The position numbers and the translations under genes were made by a program. A model generated the notes under the pieces. It was not told the DNA's origin. It saw nothing but the letters and a program-made list of their open reading frames with translations, and searched no databases. A DNA stretch of 64,000 bases. It comes from Terriglobales bacterium (GTDB lineage Bacteria; Acidobacteriota; Terriglobia; Terriglobales; Acidobacteriaceae). Shown in pieces: positions 52,333-62,347 of this stretch (position 1 is its first letter; each line of letters begins with the position of its first letter). The stretch is from the NCBI GenBank assembly GCA_035561515.1, contig DATMXP010000001.1, forward strand, positions 1 to 64,000. The letters run 5' to 3'.

Positions 52333-53102
52333 ACACGGCCGCGGCAGCCATCGGGAAGCTCCTGGTGATCGACAGCAACGTTCTGTTTGCGAAGCGATTG
52401 TCGACGGCGTTGCGCGACCAGGGGTTTGATGTTGTGCATGCGATGGATGCGCCGTTCGCGCTGACGATGCTGGAATGGGACACGCCGAACCTGATTCTAT
52501 GCGCTACGAACCTGCGCGAGATGAATGCGTTCGACATCGTGCCGATCCTGCACCAGGACCAGAAGACGGCGCAGATTCCGGTGATCGCGATTGGTGACGA
52601 TGGCGAGCAGGGATTGATGGCGGCGTATCGGGCCGGTTGCGACGATTGCGTCAGCCGCCAGCAAGGCGCCGAGGCGATCGCGAACCAGGTAAGGCAGTTC
52701 CTGCGGAGCCGGGAAGAAGGATTCCATCCGACGCAGATGCTGGAGAGTTCGTTGACAGCACTGGAAGGGAATTTGTCGCACCTGGACTTGCCGGGGGTGA
52801 TCCAGATGCTGAGTCATTCGCGACAGTCGGGATCGCTGCATATTAACTCTGGCGATACGGATGGAGTAATCGTCTTCGACAATGGGCAAGTTACGCATGC
52901 GGAGGCGAATGATCAGGTAGGCGACGATGCGGTGATCAAGATCGTGAAGAACTGCAATCGTGCCGAGACGGGTGTGTACAAGTTTGTTCATGGGTTTACT
53001 CCGGCGACGAGGACCGTGATGTGTTCGGCGACCGAGCTGATGTTGCAGGCGCTGCGGGAGATCGACGAGGACGGCCGGGGAACGGATGAGGTGCTGTTAT
53101 GA
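52329..53102 (+). CDS. pseudo-receiver plus DUF4388 (PATAN-like) domain protein
   Basis: A 257-residue protein. The N-terminal 125 residues fold like a receiver but the Asp position is Ala (LILCATNLREMNAFD) and the acid pair is reduced to one Asp (VIDSN). Residues 135-240 match the DUF4388 plan: EGNLSHLDLPGVIQMLSHS, SGSLHIN, GVIVFDNGQVTHAE. DUF4388/PATAN domains transmit signals in gliding and chemosensory proteins, for example in Myxococcus and cyanobacteria. ATGA overlaps bind it to both neighbours. Confidence 0.8.
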   Translation: MNTAAAAIGKLLVIDSNVLFAKRLSTALRDQGFDVVHAMDAPFALTMLEWDTPNLILCATNLREMNAFDIVPILHQDQKTAQIPVIAIGDDGEQGLMAAYRAGCDDCVSRQQGAEAIANQVRQFLRSREEGFHPTQMLESSLTALEGNLSHLDLPGVIQMLSHSRQSGSLHINSGDTDGVIVFDNGQVTHAEANDQVGDDAVIKIVKNCNRAETGVYKFVHGFTPATRTVMCSATELMLQALREIDEDGRGTDEVLL

Positions 53103-53875
53103 CCGCGCCGATCGTGTATTTCATCGACGACAGCGCAACGATGCGCGAGGTAATCAAGATTGCTTTCCGGCGCGAGAACATCGACGTGGTGGCTTGTCAT
53201 GATGGTGACAGCGCGCTGGCGCAGATGTCGCAACAGCGTCCGGACGTGGTGATCACGGACGTGATCATGCCGGGCAAGGATGGCTACGAAGTCTGCCAGA
53301 GCATCAAGCAGAGTCCGGCACTGGGTGCGACGCCGGTGGTGCTGATGTCCGGCGTGGTGAACAAGCAGGTGGCGGAGAAGGCGTTTGCGGTGAAGGCGGA
53401 TGAACTCATCCGGAAGCCGTTCCAGCCGGGAGATCTGATTGGCCGGGTCAAGCAACTGCTTAGCAACAAAGGGATCAAACAGGCTCCGGCGGCTCCAGTG
53501 GCGCCGATCAGCCAGCCAGTGCCGCAGGTCGCTCCGACACCGGCAGCGCATGCACCGATTCCGGCGAATACGGCGGCGACACTGAGCAGCATCTTTGCGT
53601 CGGCGTCGAAGCCGAATGGGAATGGCGGGAATGGACATTCGTCGCCGATGAGGTTTGGGAATGCAGCTCCGGCGGCGACGGCTGTCGCAGCGCCTGTCTC
53701 AAATCAGGCGTCGGCGTCTCGAATCGCAACAGGCGGGGCGGATGTGGCGAAGCTAAAGATAGAGATCTTAAGGCTTGAGCATCTGGTCAAGAAATTGCAG
53801 TCAGAATTAGCAGCCGAACGCGAATATGCGCGGGCTCTTGAAGAGCACATCAAGACGCTGCAAGAGAGCGAGTAG
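53099..53875 (+). CDS. response regulator with disordered linker and C-terminal coiled coil
   Basis: A 258-residue protein, last of the cluster. Its receiver is complete: FIDDSAT, phospho-Asp in VVITDVIMPGKDG, LMSGV and RKPFQ. A Pro/Ala/Asn-rich linker (125-210) leads to a coiled coil (KLKIEILRLEHLVKKLQSEL...). It has no DNA-binding or enzymatic output, so the coiled coil probably docks on a partner such as a motor, pilus or cytoskeletal protein. This makes it the best candidate output of the pathway. Confidence 0.85.
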   Translation: MTAPIVYFIDDSATMREVIKIAFRRENIDVVACHDGDSALAQMSQQRPDVVITDVIMPGKDGYEVCQSIKQSPALGATPVVLMSGVVNKQVAEKAFAVKADELIRKPFQPGDLIGRVKQLLSNKGIKQAPAAPVAPISQPVPQVAPTPAAHAPIPANTAATLSSIFASASKPNGNGGNGHSSPMRFGNAAPAATAVAAPVSNQASASRIATGGADVAKLKIEILRLEHLVKKLQSELAAEREYARALEEHIKTLQESE

Positions 53876-54043
53876 GCGAAGAGTTTGGGCCGAACACGAG
53901 GGTGAGTTGCAGTCAGGGCCGAACCAAGGGAGAGTAGTGGGTCGAACCTAAGGGGATCTCGAGCACGACGGCGAGTGCGCGCGCACCCGCCGTAAACTAT
54001 CTAGCACGTTTGTGCCGCGGCAGTATTGCATAGGCGGCACCTG

Positions 54044-54075
54044 AAAGGCGTCTAGCAGTTGGAGACGCCTTTTGT
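54044..54075 (+). terminator. terminator hairpin downstream of the chemosensory cluster
   Basis: The perfect 10-bp stem AAAGGCGTCT (54044-54053) with AGACGCCTTT (54063-54072) is followed by TTGTGTTG. It lies about 170 bp after the last cluster stop and before the hydrolase gene. The intervening 53876-54043 holds no gene; a second weaker GTGCCGC/GCGGCAC hairpin lies at 54012-54040. TGATACAT near 54110 may be the -10 of the hydrolase gene. Confidence 0.75.
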
Positions 54076-54165
54076 GTTGTTTACATCAGAATTCCTGTTT
54101 TTCATCCCTGATACATAGTGACGTTCGAGCCGGATGGTAGTCCAATATCCGCGAGGAGCCAGACG

Positions 54166-55326
54166 ATGATTCGACGTGTGCTTTCTTCCTTGTTTGTTGC
54201 CGTATTCATTTCAACCGTATTTGCCGCGACGCCGGCGCCTCAGAATGTGGATCTGACGGCACCCGATGGCGTGAAACTAAAAGCTACTTATTATCCAGCG
54301 GGCAAGGCGGGCCCCGGTGTTTTGCTGATGCACCAGTGCAACCGGGACCGGAAGATGTGGGCCGATATCGCTCCGAAGATGGCTGAGGCCGGCATGAACG
54401 TGCTGGCGCTCGACTTCCGCGGATTCGGTGAAAGCGGAGGCACGAAGTTCGACCAGATGCCGCCCCAGGAGAGAGGGCAAGCGGTAACGCAGGTGTGGCC
54501 GAAGGATGTGGACGTTGCGTTCCAGTACCTGATCTCGCAGAAGGGCGTAACGAAGACGGTCATCGGTGCGGCGGGCGCGAGCTGCGGTGTGAACCAGTCG
54601 ATCCAGTTGGCGAGCCGGCATCCGGAGGTGAAGTCGCTGGTGCTGCTGTCGGGAAATACCGATGCCGATGGGCGGCGTTTTCTGCGTAATGCCAAGGACC
54701 TGCCGTTGTTCGGGTCGGCGGCGGATGACGACGGTGGTGCGGTGGAAATGATGCAGTGGATCCTGAGCTTGTCGCCGAATCCGGCCAATACGTTCCAGCG
54801 GTATGCGACAGGCGGGCACGGCATCGAGATGTTTGCGCCGCATCCGGACCTGACGGATCACGTGCTGAACTGGTTCAAGACAACACTGATCAAGACCCCG
54901 GGCAAAGCCCCGGAGAACAAGAATGCCAGCTTCCGCGGCGCGAGTATCCTGGAGGCGATTGATTCGGCGGGAGGCCCGGCGAAGGCGGCAGAGATGCTGG
55001 CGAAGGCGAGAGAGAAAGATCCAAAGGCCAAGCCATTTCCGGAAGCGGTCGTCAACCTGCTGGGGTACGAGCATCTTCAGTCGGGAGACGGCAAAGGCGC
55101 CATTGAGATATTCAAGCTGAACCAGCAGGCGTATCCGGATTCGGCGAACGTCTACGACAGCTTGTCTGACGGATACCTCGCTGACGGGCAGACAGACCTG
55201 GCGTTGCGCAATGCCAAGACCGCTCTGAACATGCTGGAAAAAGATACGACTACTCCGGAAGCAACAAAGCAAGCCATCCGGCAGAGCGCAGAGCAGAAGA
55301 TCAAACAGATCAGCAGCGGGCAATAG
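54166..55326 (+). CDS. secreted alpha/beta hydrolase with C-terminal TPR-like region
   Basis: A 386-residue exported protein with signal peptide (MIRRVLSSLFVAVFISTVFA). Residues 25-245 are an alpha/beta hydrolase of dienelactone-hydrolase kind, with oxyanion-side MHQCNRDRKMW, nucleophile Ser in GAAGASCGVNQS and His in TGGHGIEMF. The C-terminal 120 residues (LGYEHLQSGDGKGAIEIFKLN..., VYDSLSDGYLADGQ) are TPR-like helices. ATG 54166 has GAGGAG upstream. Substrate unknown; the last residues are helical and Gln-rich. Confidence 0.8.
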   Translation: MIRRVLSSLFVAVFISTVFAATPAPQNVDLTAPDGVKLKATYYPAGKAGPGVLLMHQCNRDRKMWADIAPKMAEAGMNVLALDFRGFGESGGTKFDQMPPQERGQAVTQVWPKDVDVAFQYLISQKGVTKTVIGAAGASCGVNQSIQLASRHPEVKSLVLLSGNTDADGRRFLRNAKDLPLFGSAADDDGGAVEMMQWILSLSPNPANTFQRYATGGHGIEMFAPHPDLTDHVLNWFKTTLIKTPGKAPENKNASFRGASILEAIDSAGGPAKAAEMLAKAREKDPKAKPFPEAVVNLLGYEHLQSGDGKGAIEIFKLNQQAYPDSANVYDSLSDGYLADGQTDLALRNAKTALNMLEKDTTTPEATKQAIRQSAEQKIKQISSGQ

Positions 55327-55372
55327 AGCTTAGAGAGCGCTGTAAAGTCTGCGATCCCAAACCAAAACGAAA

Positions 55373-55398
55373 GGGGTGCTGCGGCACCCCTCTTGTTT
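55373..55398 (+). terminator. terminator of the hydrolase gene
   Basis: GGGGTGC (55373-55379) and GCACCCC (55384-55390) around TGCG, followed by TCTTGTTT, 47 bp after the hydrolase stop. Confidence 0.8.
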
Positions 55399-55748
55399 CC
55401 TTGTTGAGTCTGCGATATTGAAATCAGCCGCTTTTTTGCAAACCTTAATGTTGGCTTTAGAGCCGCAAAAAGCTGATTTGTTCCATTTTCGTAACAAGTT
55501 TCAGATTATCTGCCGTTCCAGAAAGCGCGGCCGATCTACGGAAGCGGATAAAGAGTTCCGCTTCCGCAGATCGCATCTCTCCTTCTTTTAGCTCACACCG
55601 TAAGTGCTGGTGTCGGACAAGTGTTCTTCCGTGAGTGGAAGTAACTGATCCGATAGGCAAAGGTATTGGTTGCGAGCACTGCCGGGAGTACTATCGGGGC
55701 GATGCTGGACTCGAAAACACTCCGTTCGCCTACTGTCGGAGTTACCGC
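55399..55748. other. 350-bp stretch before the RHS tip with a long hairpin
   Basis: No gene is supported. At 55533-55572 two 16-base arms (GATCTACGGAAGCGGA and its complement) pair with a single mismatch around TAAAGAGT. The hairpin is unusually strong and not followed by T residues. The region between hairpin and RHS frame shows no RHS likeness, so the rest of the RHS gene is absent. Confidence 0.45.
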
Positions 55749-56900
55749 ATGAACGAGAACCGCAGCAGCAACGAGGTCTGGACTCGAACTAAATACGTGT
55801 ACGACGGCGACGGCAACCGCGTGAAGAAGAACGCCGGCGTGCTCTACTGGGGAACAGGGCCACTTGCCGAAAGCGACCTCGCAGGTACCATCACTTCCGA
55901 TTACATCTACTTCAACGGAAAGCGTATAGCTCGGGTTGACCCCAGTTGCTGCGGAGGCCAACCTGCCTACCGCTACTACTTCTCCGACCACCTCGGCTCC
56001 GCCAGCGTCGTCACCAACGAGACGGTCTGGACGATCCTAGAAGAGTCCGACTACTACCCCTATGGCGGCGAACGAGTTATCGTCGACAACGACCCCAACC
56101 ACTTCAAGTTCACCGGCAAAGAACGCGATACCGAGACCGGCCTCGACTATTTCGGGGCCAGGTACCATGTAAGTACGGTGGGACGATTTCTCAGTCCCGA
56201 CCCCGGAAATGCGAGTGCTGAACAAGGTGACCCGCAGAGCTGGAATGGATATGCCTATGCTGGAAACAACCCACTTACCTTCACCGATCCGGATGGAATG
56301 AACTACAAGGTCTGCGACAATGAAGGAAAGAACTGTGCAGACCTAAAGGACGAGCAATTTCAGCAGTATTTGAAGGATAACGACAAAGTTAGCATAACCG
56401 CTTCAGGAAAACTTGAGATTACTCTTCCCGATGGTGCTAAGCAGACAATTGGCACCGCTACATACTACAACGAGAAAATACCGCAGATGTTCGACTCAGT
56501 TGAGCGCATGGCGGGCTTGCCCGTGCGGGCAACTGCTGCGGCCACAATGACTTTCGTGCAAATGGCTGGACCGGGAATATTGAATGCATCCCGAGCAGGC
56601 TTGGAATTCGGCAGTATCGGGATCTCGAGAGCGGGAGAAGTGCTTAACATACTTCAAAAAGCTCGGAGTGTAGTCGGAAATCAAGGTATCACAGTAAGTA
56701 GCCGGGAGGCAGCAGAGCAAGCTGCAAAAGAATGGGTTGGGCAAGGGGCACGCCCGATTACTGATCGAGTCACCGGAAAGGTAGTCGGTCAAATCAGCGC
56801 TGACGGCACAAAAGTCGCTCGATACACAAGCGCGCATACGAAAGGCTATATCAACCTCGTAAACAAAGCCACTGGCGGCAATCTTCATGTGAGGTGGTAA
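55749..56900 (+). CDS. truncated RHS repeat-associated core protein with putative C-terminal toxin
   Basis: A 383-residue frame holding only the end of an RHS/YD-repeat protein. YVYDGDGNRVKKN and YRYYFSDHLGSASVVTN are repeat units, followed by the core boundary FTGKERDTETGLDYFGARY...GRFLSPDP and NPLTFTDPDGMN. After this the sequence changes to an AT-richer, unrelated 150-residue end (DGTKVARYTSAHTKGYINL, GNLHVRW), as in polymorphic toxins. The thousand or more upstream RHS residues are missing, so it is an orphan tip or remnant. ATG 55749 is arbitrary; the frame is open from 55635. Confidence 0.7.
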   Translation: MNENRSSNEVWTRTKYVYDGDGNRVKKNAGVLYWGTGPLAESDLAGTITSDYIYFNGKRIARVDPSCCGGQPAYRYYFSDHLGSASVVTNETVWTILEESDYYPYGGERVIVDNDPNHFKFTGKERDTETGLDYFGARYHVSTVGRFLSPDPGNASAEQGDPQSWNGYAYAGNNPLTFTDPDGMNYKVCDNEGKNCADLKDEQFQQYLKDNDKVSITASGKLEITLPDGAKQTIGTATYYNEKIPQMFDSVERMAGLPVRATAAATMTFVQMAGPGILNASRAGLEFGSIGISRAGEVLNILQKARSVVGNQGITVSSREAAEQAAKEWVGQGARPITDRVTGKVVGQISADGTKVARYTSAHTKGYINLVNKATGGNLHVRW

Positions 56901-56902
56901 AG

Positions 56903-57136
56903 ATGACCCAGCAAGAACTGGAATGTCTTAAGTCCAACGTCGGGCAACTTGTCGAGATCAGAACTCGGCAAGGGGAGCACCTTCTCATTAAGCCGATCTC
57001 TATTTTTGATAGCGAATCCGACCCGGACCTTTTTTTTTGGGATGTAACTGCGGACGCGGATAAACCGGATTCGGAGCGAACTGAAGCGTGTGCTCTTCCC
57101 TTGTCAGAAATCGTATCCGTGAAGTCTCTGCGTTGA
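56903..57136 (+). CDS. small acidic protein, candidate immunity partner
   Basis: A 77-residue acidic protein (MTQQELECLKSNVGQLVEIR..., SESDPDLFFWDV) that begins 2 bp after the RHS stop, with AGGTGG as ribosome site inside the end of the RHS frame. Position, size, charge and the AT-richer codon use match an immunity gene for an RHS C-terminal toxin. No family is recognised. Confidence 0.55.
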   Translation: MTQQELECLKSNVGQLVEIRTRQGEHLLIKPISIFDSESDPDLFFWDVTADADKPDSERTEACALPLSEIVSVKSLR

Positions 57137-57228
57137 TCGGACTGATTAGATAATCGTGTCGGCTCCCGGGCCTCTGAGTAGACTTGGATCGCTCAAGAAC
57201 CAAGGCTTGGAGAAAGCGAGCCGAGCAC

Positions 57229-57294
57229 ATGAAGATTGTAGGTTGTGACTTACACACTCGCTATCGTGTCCCATGTAACACGGGAGTTATATAA
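57229..57294 (+). pseudogene. IS110-like transposase N-terminal remnant
   Basis: A 21-codon frame begins MKIVGCDLHTRY, the usual opening of IS110-family transposases found in Acidobacteriota, then loses likeness and stops. AGAAAG lies upstream. The rest of the element is absent. Only 12 residues match, so this rests on recognition of a very typical start. Confidence 0.35.
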
Positions 57295-57869
57295 GTACCG
57301 TGCCCCACCGCAATCCCATCAGGAAGGTTCTTGTCACCACGCCGAAGACGCCTGACCGGTGACACAAACGACCTGACTACCGTCCGCGTCCACATCGAGT
57401 TCTTTCCCATTCAACTCTCTGTGTCTCTGCGTCTCGTGGTCATCTTTTCGTTCCATTTCGGCACAACCCGCTCCGGAGTATGTCAAGGGGGTCACCGAGC
57501 CCTTTTCCCCGCATCCCGCTGAAAGCACTCGCCAAATAAATTTCAAAACCGTGGCGCGATGCCCCCACCCAAATTGCTATCCTGAAAATATAGGTGGTGA
57601 AGACAAATTTTCCGTCTCACCACCTTTCGCTTTTATCCGATAACCGACAACCATTCACAAGGTGAATGGAATCAATATTTTGACTTTTAACCCCTTTGTT
57701 TCCCGTGAACTAGCGAAAAATCTACCCGTAAGTTGTTGATTCTGCTGCGCAGGGGTGGGGGAGGGATACTTAATGGGTACAGGCCGGGCGCATGCCCGAC
57801 AGATTGACCAGGTAGCTAGTGGTCCAGCGGAAGAGATGCAACATGCCGCCACAACCGTCGCATGGTTCT
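57295..57869. repeat. intergenic repeats, copy C, without gene
   Basis: 57530-57592 matches 39484-39546 (inverted): AAATAAATTTCAAAACC, CCCCCACCC, ATTGCTATCCTGAAAAT. 57731-57748 (GTTGTTGATTCTGC) with the G-rich tract at 57754-57770 repeats parts of the other module. 57418-57440 (CTCTGTGTCTCTGCGTCTC) is low-complexity and of a kind often found dispersed. Frames here are shadows. Confidence 0.65.
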
Positions 57870-58213
57870 CTAGCGGCTCACTTCTAGCTCGGTCGGCGTC
57901 GTGACGTTGACCGGGTGGCCCGCTCCTGGATTCTGGCGGATTACAACCGTCGTCGCTGGAGGCGTGTCCTTTGGCGCAGGCAGTGCACTGACCGGTTGCG
58001 CAGTATGGACGCGGTGCACTTTGAATCCAGCGTCTTCGATTTGCGCGACGGCCTCTGCCAGGGAGCGACCGACGAAGTTCGGCATGATATAGGTTTCCGG
58101 CACCGGTTCGGCGGATATCAGCACGCTTACCTTGGGCGACTGTACGCCCTGTGCATTCGGCGGTGGACTTTGCGCGACGATTTGCAGTGGCTGGTGGCCC
58201 ACGTAACAGACCA
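57870..58213 (-). pseudogene. PASTA-domain protein, C-terminal remnant
   Basis: About 110 codons encode the end of a PASTA-containing protein: YIMPNFVGRSLAEAVAQIED followed by VVIRQNPGAGHPV, a typical PASTA unit with its closing strand. A TAA stop just upstream (58213) cuts the frame and the REP-like end of the RAYT element begins 14 bp further, so the 5' part is missing. PASTA domains bind peptidoglycan or beta-lactams. No start codon with ribosome site is seen. Confidence 0.65.
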
Positions 58214-58227
58214 GTTACACTGCTTCC

Positions 58228-58990
58228 GTGCCCCATCTTCACGTCCTGTTTTTGGACGTGAAGGTGGGAGACCACCGCACTCCCATCCCGCAGGGTTGTT
58301 CGTCACCGACACTGCACGCGCGCGTTCACTATTCTGTTCCCATGACCCGAGGCCTCGTCCGGTTTCACCAGTCCGGACAATCTCATTTTCTGACCTTCAG
58401 TTGTTATCGCCGCCAGCCAAACTTCTCCAGCCCGAAACTGTACGAACTGTTCCTGATCACGCTCGAAGCCATGCGTCAGGAGTTCGACCTGCACGTCTTT
58501 GGATACGTCGTCATGCCCGAGCACGTGCACCTTTTGCTCAGCGAGCCGAAGCGGCAGACCCTCGCCGACGCAATCCACTGGCTCAAGCAGTTATTTGCCA
58601 GGCGAGCACAAAGTCTGCGCCTTGTCGTCGAATCCGGCCACTTCTGGCAACGACGTTATTACGACCGCAACGTGCGCGCCCCCCGGGAGTTCGAGGCGAA
58701 GCTGGTTTACATGCACAACAACCCGGTGAAACGAGGACTGGTGAAGCAAGCGCACCAGTGGACGTGGAGCAGTTGCCGCCATTACCTGTTTCGGGAAATC
58801 GGGCCGGTCGAGATCGAATCGGAATGGACAGCACGTGAGCGGGAGAGGAAAATCACGGGAGGTCCGGAGCGGGTTTTTCTGAGTCCTACTGATTAACGTG
58901 ACATGCAGACAATTAAAACCAACCCTCCGGGAGTGAGCTTTCGTGGTCTCCCACCTTCACGTCCAAAAACGGGCTGTGAAGATGGGGCAC
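58228..58990. mobile_element. RAYT element bounded by inverted REP-like ends
   Basis: The 763-bp unit has 48-base ends (58228-58275 and 58943-58990) that are inverted copies with about four differences. Each end is itself a hairpin: CCCCATCTTCACGTCC with loop TGTTTTT and its complement. Inside is an intact RAYT gene. Likeness extends weakly inward (ACTCCC, GGAGGG). No clear target duplication is seen. It has inserted among two gene remnants. Confidence 0.8.
58342..58896 (+). CDS. REP-associated tyrosine transposase (RAYT)
   Basis: A 184-residue Y1 HuH nuclease related to IS200/IS605 transposases. Seen are RFHQSGQSHFLTFSCYRR near the start, the metal-binding HVHLL (in MPEHVHLLLSEP) and the nucleophile Tyr in EAKLVYMHNNPVKRGLV, then WSSCRHYL. 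RAYTs cut single-stranded REP hairpins and are thought to spread them, yet are kept as single-copy genes. ATG 58342 starts at the family-typical residue. The flanking inverted REP-like ends support the assignment. Confidence 0.9.
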   Translation: MTRGLVRFHQSGQSHFLTFSCYRRQPNFSSPKLYELFLITLEAMRQEFDLHVFGYVVMPEHVHLLLSEPKRQTLADAIHWLKQLFARRAQSLRLVVESGHFWQRRYYDRNVRAPREFEAKLVYMHNNPVKRGLVKQAHQWTWSSCRHYLFREIGPVEIESEWTARERERKITGGPERVFLSPTD

Positions 58991-59007
58991 GAAAACTCTG
59001 GAGTTAG

Positions 59008-59199
59008 ATGAAACATGGGCCACCAGTCCAAGATGGGAGCATTCCCGGTTTCTATGCTCTTTGCGTCGTTCTGCCGGAGTCGGAGATAGGTCTCATGGTC
59101 TTCGCAAACGAGAACGATCGTTTTACCTCCGGACGGATTTCCCAGATGGTCAACGAGATAACAAGGGGTCTCGACCCGAGAGCTGTTCCTCTACCGTAA
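59008..59199 (+). pseudogene. serine hydrolase (beta-lactamase family) C-terminal remnant
   Basis: The 63 codons include DGSIPGFYALCVVLPESEIGLMV, reminiscent of the H-G-G-S-I-P-G-F motif and following strands at the end of class C beta-lactamase-like hydrolases. A stop codon lies directly before the ATG, and the catalytic SxxK and YxN parts are absent. It borders the right end of the RAYT element by 17 bp. It is on the opposite strand to the PASTA remnant, so the two are not halves of one gene. Confidence 0.55.
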
Positions 59200-59230
59200 T
59201 CCTTGCGAGGAGGGAGGGAGAGCGCAGAGT

Positions 59231-59250
59231 GCAGGTCTTGCAAGACCTGC
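59231..59250. promoter_or_regulatory. perfect 20-bp palindrome before phzF-like gene
   Basis: GCAGGTCTTG and CAAGACCTGC join without spacer, 15 bp before the start codon of the PhzF-like gene. This could be an operator, or a hairpin in the leader that covers the ribosome site. Confidence 0.5.
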
Positions 59251-59265
59251 TGAATACGAGGTGCT

Positions 59266-60060
59266 ATGGTCGTTCCAATCTACCAGGTGGATGCTTTCGC
59301 CAGTAAGTTGTTCGAAGGTAACCCTGCTGCCGTAGTTTGTCTTAAGGAGTTTCCGAGTGACGCGGTCATGCAGCAAATCGCTGCGGAAAACAATCTAGCC
59401 GAAACAGCCTTTCTTGTTTCCTATCACCACGACTACCGACTCCGCTGGTTTACTCCCAAGGTCGAAGTGCCACTTTGCGGACACGCCACATTGGCGAGTG
59501 CAGCGGTAGTGATGGAGCGGCTAGAACCCGGACGAAATCATGTCGTTTTCCATACTCGAAGCGGCGAGCTTAAGGTATCCAGAGCTGACAAAGGATATGT
59601 GATGGACTTTCCTGCCCGAGAGTCCGAGTCGGTAATTCCTCCGGAAGGCTTGAGTACCGCTCTGGGTACTGTCCCCGTTGAGGTGTACTCGAACGTCTTT
59701 AACTACATGGTTGTCGTAGACAGTCCGCGCACGGTTCGTGGGTTGACTCCGGACCCATCCCTAATAGCGCAACTGGATCGACCTGGAGTAATCGTCACAT
59801 CACCCGGGGATGGAGAGTACGATTTCATCAGCCGATACTTTGCGCCTGCGAAAGGCATTCCTGAAGATCCCGTCACGGGTGCAGCCCACTGCATGCTGGT
59901 TCCGTACTGGGCTAAGAGGTTAAAGAAGTCCGAATTCAATGCTTATCAGGTCTCACCGCGAGGAGGAAGGGTTAGGTGCAGAGGGATTGGTGGTCGCGTT
60001 GAACTGCAAGGTGAGTGTGCGTTCTATCTCGAAGGATCAATTCACATTCCCAAGCTCTAG
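59266..60060 (+). CDS. PhzF family isomerase/epimerase-like protein
   Basis: A 264-residue protein of the PhzF fold (two diaminopimelate-epimerase-like halves). It opens VPIYQVDAFASKLFEGNPAAVV, with catalytic Glu46 in NLAETAFL and the GHATL and EDPVTGAAHC loops at the domain junction. In phenazine producers PhzF isomerises dihydro-hydroxyanthranilate, but most homologues, including this isolated one, have unknown substrates. AGGTG precedes the ATG. No other phenazine gene is present. Confidence 0.85.
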   Translation: MVVPIYQVDAFASKLFEGNPAAVVCLKEFPSDAVMQQIAAENNLAETAFLVSYHHDYRLRWFTPKVEVPLCGHATLASAAVVMERLEPGRNHVVFHTRSGELKVSRADKGYVMDFPARESESVIPPEGLSTALGTVPVEVYSNVFNYMVVVDSPRTVRGLTPDPSLIAQLDRPGVIVTSPGDGEYDFISRYFAPAKGIPEDPVTGAAHCMLVPYWAKRLKKSEFNAYQVSPRGGRVRCRGIGGRVELQGECAFYLEGSIHIPKL

Positions 60061-60154
60061 CTTAACGGCTCACCTGAGACTTCATGAATGCGGCTGGGAC
60101 TGTGCACCCGTGTAAATGGATTATCAGATGTCGTACGGCGGTTGTCTAGCCGGC

Positions 60155-62143
<1,989 letters not shown>

Positions 62144-62347
62144 AGGTACCGGTTTCTTAGTCGTTTGTCGTTGGCCAGACCCTACCTCCGCGAAATCGTT
62201 CCGTGGCCTCACAGGAGCGAATTTCGGCGGGTGGGCAAACCTTAATTATATCGCGGAGTTCTGGTGAGGATTTTCTACTCGAGCGTCTCCCTCGGTTGGT
62301 CGACGAAACAGAATAGTAGGGGGCAGCGCGCGGGTGAAAATATGGGA

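Noticed and set aside
57334..57546. Possible GxxExxY-type start (DHETQRHRELNG)
   Set aside because: Only low-complexity text matches; the characteristic domain does not follow.
57870..59199. PASTA and beta-lactamase remnants as one gene split by the RAYT element
   Set aside because: The remnants are on opposite strands and each has its own stop next to the element.
59266..60060. Phenazine biosynthesis operon
   Set aside because: Only the PhzF-like gene is there; neighbours are remnants and uvrB.
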